Shown in pieces: positions 1 through 7,200 of a DNA stretch of 12,263 nt. The first letter of the stretch is position 1, and each line of letters starts with the position of its first letter. This DNA is from CAYXOX01 sp964466745 (lineage in GTDB: Bacteria; Pseudomonadota; Alphaproteobacteria; Rhodobacterales; Rhodobacteraceae): NCBI GenBank assembly GCA_964466745.1, contig CAYXOX010000090.1, positions 1 to 12,263 of the forward strand. Reading direction: 5' to 3'. The notes beneath the pieces are model-generated. The model was not told the DNA's origin. It saw only the letters and a list, made by a program, of their open reading frames with translations, and made no database searches. Both the position numbers and the translations under genes were made by a program.

Positions 1-219
1 ATATGACTCTCTACTCTCCCCTGGTGTCTTAGCTATAAACTGGTCAGTAATGGAGTTAAAAGTTTCTTCTTTTATTATCTGTTCTACGATGGTTTCTATA
101 ATCTCATCATCAGAGAAAGCATAAAAGTTAGCTTCATGGGCAGGATTCTCTACCAATGCCACACTATCAAAGCCTGTTAGGTCTTCTAGTTCGTTTAGGA
201 TTAACTCGACAATCTTCAT
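1..219 (-). CDS. 5' end of a possible phage capsid/protease-related structural protein (partial)
   Basis: The first 73 codons run off the left edge of the window and are too short and open-ended to be obvious as an ORF. Translation begins MKIVELILNELEDLTG and continues through the motif DSVALVENPAHEANFYAF (residues 19-36). A short pattern of the form 'hydrophobic-V-x-NPA-x-E-x-x-F', near the N-terminus, is familiar from phage prohead-protease/XkdF-like and related structural proteins, especially in Bacteroidota phages. That resemblance is from memory and the catalytic part would lie outside the window. The ATG is 4 nt after the TAA of the tape-measure gene, with no Shine-Dalgarno sequence; the leader AACTATTTAAT sits 3 nt before the ATG. 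The tight spacing, strand and codon style support a real gene in the same operon. Its exact function cannot be decided from this fragment. Confidence 0.6.
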   Translation of the reverse strand, partial: MKIVELILNELEDLTGFDSVALVENPAHEANFYAFSDDEIIETIVEQIIKEETFNSITDQFIAKTPGESRESY

Positions 220-222
220 ACT

Positions 223-233
223 ATTAAATAGTT
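223..233 (-). promoter_or_regulatory. Start-proximal motif AACTATTTAAT (copy 1)
   Basis: The 11-mer AACTATTTAAT lies exactly 3 nt upstream of the ATG at 219. The same 11-mer lies exactly 3 nt upstream of the ATG at 12220. Here it overlaps the last codons and the stop of the tape-measure gene. It may be an AT-rich, non-Shine-Dalgarno translation-initiation context of the kind expected in Bacteroidota, or a coincidence in AT-rich DNA. Two copies are weak evidence. Confidence 0.2.
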
Positions 234-2473
234 CTTTTTGTGTTTAATTTAGCCTCAGCCTCTTGACCATTGGTTACATCACCTGTTAAGACGTAGGTTT
301 TGGTTATAGGGGTTACTTCAATCTGTTGAGGAGGGGTGGGTTGTTGGTTTTGTGCTGGTGTAACAGGAGTGGTTGGTGTTGCTGCACCTCCTCCTCCAAT
401 TCCTGCACCTGATATACTTTTTATTTGTTCGTTGGCTTTACGTCTGGCTGATATAATACTGGCAATAATACCACCTATAGATGCAGCAAATAATGCAATA
501 CCTAGAGGACCTAACGTAGATACAAAACTACCTAATGACATACTTGCTTTACCTACTTGTTTGGCTCCTTCTACGGCTACTTCTTGACCAGCAGCAGTGG
601 CTTGGGAGGCAATAAGCTGGGCTGTACGTATCTGTTCTTGTACGAATAGTTTGGTTTTAAGTATTTCTTCAGCTAGTAACAAGCTTTGTTTTACAGTAAA
701 GAGGTCTCTTTCTCTTTCTATACGACGTTTCTCTAAAGCGTTTTCCTTTTGTTCTATATTATTTAAAGCAGCCTCTCTTTGTTCTACAGTAAGGTTGGTA
801 TTACTCTCTATAGCACTTCTTTCCCTAGCCAGTCTAGACTCCTCTCTTTCAAAGTATCCTGAGGATAGTTCGGTAAATGCTTCTAAGGTACGGTTAGATA
901 CTTGTAAGATACCTTCTTGAAACTGCCGTATCTTGTTAAACTTCTCAGCTTCTAGTTGTAGTTCTAATTCTAAACGGTCTTTTGTTTGCTGTAGTCTAAA
1001 AGCATTTAAAGCTGCCTCGCTTTCTACATCCTTTAACCTTAACGCTTCATTAGCTTGAGAGGTTATTCTAGCTATCTCTTGAATACTAGCACCATTCTCC
1101 TCAGCTTGGGTTAAAAGATTATCGTAGTACTCAGCGGTAGCTTGACGTTCTTGTTCAAGTTGGAACTGTCTATCGGTAAAAGCTTTATCTTGTTGTACAC
1201 GTTGTAAATCTAATAATTCTTCCGTAGTTTTGTTAGCAAAGAAAAGCTCATCCTCTGATATTTGCTCATTGTATTGTCTTATACGAGAAATTATAGCCTG
1301 TCTGTTAGCTTCTCCTGCATTAAACCTGTCAGCTTGTCCTTGTAAGGTGGCTAGGGTACGCTTTCTTTCTTCTTCTTCTTGAGTACGAGTTATTTCTTCC
1401 TGTTTCTGTTCAAAGTATTGTTCGTACTGATCTAACAGGTCCCTTTTCTTATCATCTTCTATCTCTAAGGTATCTATTCTTTCCCTTACAGCCTCTCTTT
1501 CAGAGTCTAGTATTTCTTGTTCAGTTTGTTTTCTAAACTCAGAAAGTCTGGTAACGACGTCTTCAGTTAACCTTTGGTATTCTTGTTCTGCTTCTAGGTT
1601 CTTTTGGGATTGTTCGGTTTGTTGTTCGTTTAACGATAGTAACTGAAACTCTAAGGTAGCTTGTCTTTCTTTGGCCGTATTTAGTTGAGCTTGTAACTCT
1701 TGTCTTTTTTCATCATTATTTTCCTGTTCCAGCTGGGTGTTTAAGCTTTCTATAAGCTTCATGTTATACTCTTCCTGCAGTATAAGCTGTTGTCTTATAT
1801 CAGCTGTTATCTCCTCAGTACTCTCTCCCAGTAGTTGAGCAGATTGTAACTGGGTATTTAATACGTTAACCTGTGACTGAGAGTTTTCTAAAAGCTTTTC
1901 ATACTCAGTTTGTAGCTTTTTGGCTTCTCCTTTGAGTTTATTGAAAAGATTTACTATCTTATCAAAGTTAGCTACTATAGCTCCGGTGGCAACAACTAAG
2001 GCACCTATACCAGTACCTATTAAAGCTTTTCTGGATACCTTACCAAAGGTTTGTGCAGCTAAGGAGGATAGGTTTATGGCTTTGGTTAGTTTACCAAAAC
2101 CCTCTGATAAGTCAATAAGACCTCTTGCTGCCGTTAATGCCGATATTGCTTTTTCCTCAAACTCACCGAATACTTCAGACTCTATACCTAATAACCCTAA
2201 AGTACCTACTACTGCTTCCAAGGAACCGGCAAAACCTAGGACAGCTGCCTGAGAGGTTTCTATCTTTTTATCTAAGGTAAACCCTTCTACCTCTCTGTTT
2301 ACTTTATCTAGTTCTTTGGTTACTTGTTGAGCTTGTCCGGATAACTCCTTAAAAGCTTCACTACCTACAGGAACCTCTTTAAGCTGTTTATTGATATCTT
2401 CCAGTTCATCCTCAAGCTCCTGTAAGGATTTAGTTTGAACCTGAACGTCAATGTTTACCGTAGTATTAGCCAT
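224..2473 (-). CDS. Tail tape-measure protein
   Basis: This 749-residue protein is predicted to run along the tail tube lumen, set tail length and assist DNA ejection. It has the expected layout: a short N-terminal region, a hydrophobic Gly/Ala-rich segment at about residues 150-170, a very long Glu/Gln/Arg/Lys-rich coiled-coil region (roughly 175-620), and a second hydrophobic Gly-rich segment (about 647-675) followed by a basic stretch (SARRKA). A Pro/Thr/Gln linker (about 698-722) precedes a short terminal piece containing TYVLTGDVTNGQ. I recall a similar C-terminal tail (YVxxxDITNxQ) from Bacteroidota phage tape-measure proteins. The ATG at 2473 overlaps the end of the upstream glycosyltransferase-like gene by 8 nt, and the gene ends 4 nt before the next start. 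No Shine-Dalgarno sequence is visible. At 749 residues it would correspond to a fairly short tail if it measures length in the usual way. The tape-measure identification is strong; the residue boundaries are approximate. Confidence 0.85.
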   Translation of the reverse strand: MANTTVNIDVQVQTKSLQELEDELEDINKQLKEVPVGSEAFKELSGQAQQVTKELDKVNREVEGFTLDKKIETSQAAVLGFAGSLEAVVGTLGLLGIESEVFGEFEEKAISALTAARGLIDLSEGFGKLTKAINLSSLAAQTFGKVSRKALIGTGIGALVVATGAIVANFDKIVNLFNKLKGEAKKLQTEYEKLLENSQSQVNVLNTQLQSAQLLGESTEEITADIRQQLILQEEYNMKLIESLNTQLEQENNDEKRQELQAQLNTAKERQATLEFQLLSLNEQQTEQSQKNLEAEQEYQRLTEDVVTRLSEFRKQTEQEILDSEREAVRERIDTLEIEDDKKRDLLDQYEQYFEQKQEEITRTQEEEERKRTLATLQGQADRFNAGEANRQAIISRIRQYNEQISEDELFFANKTTEELLDLQRVQQDKAFTDRQFQLEQERQATAEYYDNLLTQAEENGASIQEIARITSQANEALRLKDVESEAALNAFRLQQTKDRLELELQLEAEKFNKIRQFQEGILQVSNRTLEAFTELSSGYFEREESRLARERSAIESNTNLTVEQREAALNNIEQKENALEKRRIERERDLFTVKQSLLLAEEILKTKLFVQEQIRTAQLIASQATAAGQEVAVEGAKQVGKASMSLGSFVSTLGPLGIALFAASIGGIIASIISARRKANEQIKSISGAGIGGGGAATPTTPVTPAQNQQPTPPQQIEVTPITKTYVLTGDVTNGQEAEAKLNTKRTI

Positions 2474-3341
2474 CTACAAAAAGATCTTTATAATTTAAAT
2501 AGGATCCCCAGTACTGATCATCGTTGGTTGTTTCTTTGGAATATATTTGATTATGAGAGGTATAGTGGTGTCCGTGGTTAACATGTACTGAAGGGTTATC
2601 ACACTCCCACTGTATTCTTTCTAAGTCTTGAGGTTCTACAAGTCCGGCACCTATAAGCATACCTTTTCTAAACACTTCTTCAAAATGTGGTATAGCATCC
2701 TCAAACCTCATAGTCATTTGGTGCATAGGTTCATCTTTTTGGTTAACCCCTTGCCATCCTTCTTTTATTAACCCTATGTAATTCATATTCGTTAGTACCT
2801 TACCTCGGTCAAAATCTGGGTAGTCAAAATAACCTTCCGGATACATAACGTCATGCTCTAAGAAAGATACATACTTATACCCTCCTATCTTCTCAGCATT
2901 ATACAGTAACTGAAGTATACTCATTACTTGGTTAAGATGACCATAGGTTTTATTCCAAGAACTAAACTCAGTAAAAGGGTTATTAGCCTGAGGATACCAA
3001 GTACATGTAAGTATGTCAGCTTTACCTTTAGATGCTTTAGCTATAGTATCTAAGGATTTAATGATACCGGGTTGGGTTTCTGGTTGAAAGTTATTACTAT
3101 AAAAGATACCTAATCTATCGGAATCAGTATTTTTAACTATTAACCAGCTATTTTCTTTTACCTTTTTTTGTAAGGTTTGTCCTTTATATTCGTACTTAAG
3201 TACTAAATACTTGACTTTACCTACCGATGGATCACCTATTATAGAGTTGTTAACATAGACGTAGAGGTTATCATCTACTACCTTATCCTGAATCTGGGTT
3301 GTGCAATCTTTACCTCCATATGTTGCTTTTAATATTTTCAT
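2466..3341 (-). CDS. Putative glycosyltransferase (EHD type) with an N-terminal DUF3395-like domain
   Basis: The 291-residue protein appears to have two parts. Residues 1-70 (KATYGG..., NNSIIGDPSVGKVKYLVLKY) match a pattern I recall from DUF3395-type beta domains: 'KATYG-x-DVT', then 'V-x-N-x-GDP-x-x-G-x-x-K-x-L-x-V-x-Y'. Residues 75-291 look like a GT-A-fold glycosyltransferase. YKYVSFLEHDVMYPEGYF (155-172) places an EHD triplet where such enzymes carry the metal/nucleotide-sugar DxD, and a His-rich VHVNHGHHYTSH (252-263) resembles a C-terminal conserved block of the EHD-containing bacterial family. No signal peptide is seen, so it would act in the infected cell's cytoplasm. The start overlaps the stop of the preceding glycosyltransferase-like gene as ATGA, implying translational coupling. 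Donor and acceptor are unknown. Neighbouring genes suggest a virion protein as acceptor, but host glycan modification is equally possible. Confidence 0.6.
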   Translation of the reverse strand: MKILKATYGGKDCTTQIQDKVVDDNLYVYVNNSIIGDPSVGKVKYLVLKYEYKGQTLQKKVKENSWLIVKNTDSDRLGIFYSNNFQPETQPGIIKSLDTIAKASKGKADILTCTWYPQANNPFTEFSSWNKTYGHLNQVMSILQLLYNAEKIGGYKYVSFLEHDVMYPEGYFDYPDFDRGKVLTNMNYIGLIKEGWQGVNQKDEPMHQMTMRFEDAIPHFEEVFRKGMLIGAGLVEPQDLERIQWECDNPSVHVNHGHHYTSHNQIYSKETTNDDQYWGSYLNYKDLFVDG

Positions 3342-4288
3342 GTTAGTACGGTTATTTTTTCTGTTTGTTGTATAAGTTCGTAGTACTTTTTACTACTTGT
3401 ACCTTCCTTTATAAATAAATCTTGGTGATAAGGTAGTTTGTTCATGTATTTAGCTTTGTAAAATAAGCCTGTATCTTCATTTACTACCCCGGCATTGTGG
3501 AATATGTAGTTATCCTCCCACTCGTTATCTTTAGAGGTAGCCCATGCAAAGTTAAGGTCTGGATGACAAACAGTCTTAGCACCCCTCTTCCAACCATTCC
3601 AAAGTACTGCCCACATGTCTGCACACCATATTTGTAACGGGTGATGACCTTTCTCTTTGTTGCATTTAATTGTATTTAATTCAGAGACTTGAGTAAAAAG
3701 GTTTTCACTATCTTGTTCTACACTATCCCAAAACCCGTAGTCTATACTTTTCATTATGTACTGAGCACCTATAGAGTTGTCGTTGTTATCTATGACTAGT
3801 TGAGGGTCAATATCCATTACCTCTACCATCTTGTCAAACACATCCTGTCCCTTACCAATTATGTAGTCGTAAGATATGTACCATTTAGTATCTGAACCGT
3901 ACCATACATCGTCTTTGGTAAACTGAGATAGGTTAAGAGGTTTTGTAAACACTATATCACAGTCATGGTAAAAGATTACCTCATCCTCTAGTTCCGGATA
4001 AGCTTTCCAGTGCTGTTTAAGTATGTTGGGTCGTATACTACTGACGTATTTTTTACTCTTTCTGGTATCTTTGTAAAAGAAGAACCTAGCTGCATAGTTT
4101 AACCTTAACTTATCCCATTCCTCTGGTATACCATCTTCTATAAAACATACTATGTCTACTTGGTTAAGGTTTATACCTACCTCTTTAAAGTTATTAAGCA
4201 TTACCTCTACCTGCCATGCATAGTAAAGGGTGGCTGGTTGTGCACTTACAAACCTAACCTTGTTTTTATTGCATCCACAATCTTCCAT
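3338..4288 (-). CDS. Putative GT-A glycosyltransferase with a DxD motif
   Basis: This 316-residue protein starts with a short Cys-containing leader (MEDCGCNKNK) and then a Rossmann-like beginning (VRFVSAQPATLYYAWQVEVM, 11-30). Features expected of a metal-dependent GT-A transferase follow in order: SIRPNILKQHW (84-94), a strand ending in the DxD-type triplet FYHDCDIVF (DCD at 109-111), an acceptor-side IGAQYIMK (173-180), QIWCADMWAVLW (219-230), and IFHNAG (262-267), whose His could complete metal binding. The layout recalls peptidyl serine/hydroxyproline sugar transferases of the plant SGT/HPAT type and uncharacterised phage glycosyltransferases; this is family-level recollection only. Its ATG overlaps the stop of the giant adhesin gene as TAATG, and its own stop overlaps the next glycosyltransferase-like gene as ATGA, so all three are probably co-translated. 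No membrane segment or signal peptide is visible. Confidence 0.65.
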   Translation of the reverse strand: MEDCGCNKNKVRFVSAQPATLYYAWQVEVMLNNFKEVGINLNQVDIVCFIEDGIPEEWDKLRLNYAARFFFYKDTRKSKKYVSSIRPNILKQHWKAYPELEDEVIFYHDCDIVFTKPLNLSQFTKDDVWYGSDTKWYISYDYIIGKGQDVFDKMVEVMDIDPQLVIDNNDNSIGAQYIMKSIDYGFWDSVEQDSENLFTQVSELNTIKCNKEKGHHPLQIWCADMWAVLWNGWKRGAKTVCHPDLNFAWATSKDNEWEDNYIFHNAGVVNEDTGLFYKAKYMNKLPYHQDLFIKEGTSSKKYYELIQQTEKITVLT

Positions 4289-7200
4289 TAGAATCCACAG
4301 AATTGAACGTTATCAGTATTACCAGCTCCATCTACTACTTCTAGTACGTATAGTCCATCTGAATAAAACCCTTGAGGGGCTGGGTTAACTCCTCCGGCAT
4401 CTGAATAAAGCTTACCGGTGTTCTCAAAATCAGCATTATCCCCGTAGAAGACATTACCTGAAGGATAATTACTACAAGCTGTACCTGCTGTACTAGCATC
4501 ATACCCTAAGTCATTATAAGCAGTAGTGGCTATGGTTGTGGTAGAAGTTGTGGTAGTCACACTACAATCTACAATCTCTTTTACTTCACCACCAATATCT
4601 ATACGCATTGCATACTCAGCCGAACCTGCACTATCAGATAACCCATACCATTTACCTGTAGAGCCGTTACCGCCATTCCAAGCATTGGTCAATAGGTCAT
4701 TACTGTATAGGATGTCTCCAACAATAATACTAGCTACATTTGCTCTGTTAGAGTATATGTTACCGGATGTAATTGAGTTACAAGCTTGACCACTTGTAGA
4801 TGAACCTGAATCTTGTACTGCATCTACTTCATGCTGTATACCCGGTATGGTTGTTGTGGTAGTCGTACTAGTGGTAGTAGTAGTAGTAGTTGTTGTCGTA
4901 GTTGTATTACAGTCTAATATATCAATAATTTCACCACCATCTACTTGTACCGATATATTACCTTCTAGTACGTAATATCCGTTAGATGCATTATTACCAG
5001 TAGCATGTACAAGAAGATCATCACCAACAGTTACCGTACCACTAAAGTCATTGTCAATAACTCTGTATAATACCTCGTCTGGTGTGCCTGAGCATCTTAG
5101 TCCTGCTGAAGTTATTCTTACACTACCATTAGTGGTAAAGGAAGGTATTGTTGTGGTACTTGTTGTAGTTGTTGCATTACAATCTACCCAGTCGATGATT
5201 TCACCTGAATTGTTAATCTGTACGTAATACCTTACTGAAGGATCTATATCATCAGCTACACCATACCATAGGCTTTGTCCTACAAATACGTCGGTTAAGA
5301 AGTTATCATCATATACTATCTCACCGATACAAGCACTACTTTCTACCGTTTTACCTGTACCGTCTAAGTAAATAAGATACTGTAAGGTACTTTGATCTTG
5401 ACAAGATGTAATACCACCATCACCTTCTTCTTGGTTAGAAAATACTTGAGTGGAAGGAGGTACTGTAGTTGTAGTTGATGTAGTGGTAGTCGTAGTTGTA
5501 TTACAGTCTAATATGTCTATAATCTCTCCTGTATCTACCTGTACTGATAACCCTCCTTCTAATACATAATACCCATTACTGGCATTGTTACCGGTAGATG
5601 CTAACTTAAGATCATCTCCTACGGTTACGGTACCGCTAAAGTCATTATCTACTACCCGATAAAGAACTTCATCTGGACTACCAGCACACCTTAGACCTTC
5701 AGAAGTAATACGTACTGAACCTAATATGTTGAATGTAGGTATTGCTGTAGTGGTGGTTGTAGTAGTAGTAGGTACTGAACAGTCTCTAGTTTCTAACACC
5801 TCACCATCAGAAGCTATTCTAAAGGAATAAGAAGGTGTAGATTCGTCAGAAGGATCTAACCCATACCATAAATCATCACCATCCCACCCAGCTGTTAAGG
5901 CTTGATCTGTATAGAAGAAATCTCCTACAGTTACATCTTCTAAGGAGGATTCATCACTATAAATGTTAATAGAGGTGTTAAGGATAGTACAAGCATCTTC
6001 AGAATTGTTATAACCACTTAACTCTATACGGTTAGAATAATACTGTACCCCTGGTAAGGTAGTTGTACTAGTTGTTGTTGTACTGGTTGTAGTGGTTGTA
6101 GTAGTAGGGCAGTTTTGTAGTCCTGGAGCGAGTACTATACCACTATCTAGTTCTACAAACTGGTTTGCTTCTATCTTCAAGAAACCATTTGATAAACCTA
6201 CTATTTCATCACCAGTAGATACCGTACCACTGCTATCATTGTCTATAACTGTATAACTTGTATTGCTATCGTCCCCACAAGCCAGTGTTGATGAGTTATT
6301 AGTACCTGTATCACCACCTAATACATTAAACTGTGGTATAGTTGTAGTTGTTGTACTGGTTGTTGTAGTAGTAGTAGTCGTTACCCCACATGCCTGCCAA
6401 CTCATTACTGTACCATCAAAGTCTATACGGATAACATACCCAGCTGCCCCACCACTAGTATCGTTTACTCCAAAGTAAAGCTGTTCTCCGGTTACTGTGG
6501 TAGTAAGACCAGGGTTGGTATAAACTATTTCTCCTGTTATATCTACTGTTACTGTTTTACCAGTACCGGCTAGGTAGAAAGAGTTATCGGTTGGATCGGT
6601 TTCATTACATGCATTACCTGAAGGATAACCTCCCCCATCTCCTCTATCACTGAATATCTCAGTATTAGGAGGGAATGTTGTTGTACTAGTAGTAGATGTA
6701 GTTGTCGTAGTACTAGTAGTCGTAGTACTAGTAGTCGTAGTACTGGTAGTTGAGGTAGTACTGGTTGTAGTAGTAGTAGGTGCTTCTGTAGTTGTAGTAG
6801 TAGTTATTGGAGATATACCTCCTTCTCCCAACTGGAAGTATGCCGGATACAGTTTAAGTAACTCTACCGTTACCACATCATCTTGGGTTAAGTTAAACCC
6901 TTTTATCTTGTTAATACGATAGTACTGATTCTTAATCATTATCCTATCGTTTAACCTTATAGACTGATATTCGTAAGGTTGGAATAATAAGTCAAGGGTT
7001 ACAAACCTACCATCATCCCAGTATAAACTTTCATAATACGTCTCCCAGTACTTAGTATACGCTGTTACACCATTGTTAACACCCAACCCTGCAGGTACAA
7101 AGTCTCCATAAGTGTTGTTAAAGTGTAAGTCATTAGACGCACCTGATATTGTAGGTAACTGAGATACGTTGGAAAGGGTGGCATAAGACCCTGATGTAGC

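Larger units (their letters stand above)
4534..6804 (-). repeat. Repeat array of Thr/Ser linkers and alternating A/B modules inside the adhesin
   Basis: Linkers lie at 6676-6804, 6340-6381, 6058-6105, 5746-5769, 5464-5499, 5149-5172, 4849-4905 and 4534-4557. Modules between them are M1 6382-6675 (A), M2 6106-6339 (B), M3 5770-6057 (A), M4 5500-5745 (B), M5 5173-5463 (A), M6 4906-5148 (B) and M7 4558-4848 (A). M8 (A-like) lies beyond the array at 4291-4533. The linkers are pure Thr/Ser apart from one Glu-Ala-Pro insertion in the first. They use mixed ACT, ACA, ACC and ACG codons and AGT for Ser, so the DNA is a degenerate trinucleotide minisatellite rather than a simple homocodon run. Most modules begin with Ile-Pro, Leu-Pro, Val-Pro or Phe-Pro just after the linker. 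Confidence 0.9.

Noticed and set aside
4534..6804. Regularly spaced gta/ttg-rich repeats that might suggest a CRISPR array or non-coding satellite
   Set aside because: The repeats are in frame inside one long coding sequence, differ in length and codon choice, and are separated by conserved coding modules rather than unique spacers of fixed size.
4534..6804. Diversity-generating retroelement target in the adhesin
   Set aside because: No reverse transcriptase, no template-like near-duplicate with adenine-biased changes, and no C-type-lectin-like variable end are visible in the window.
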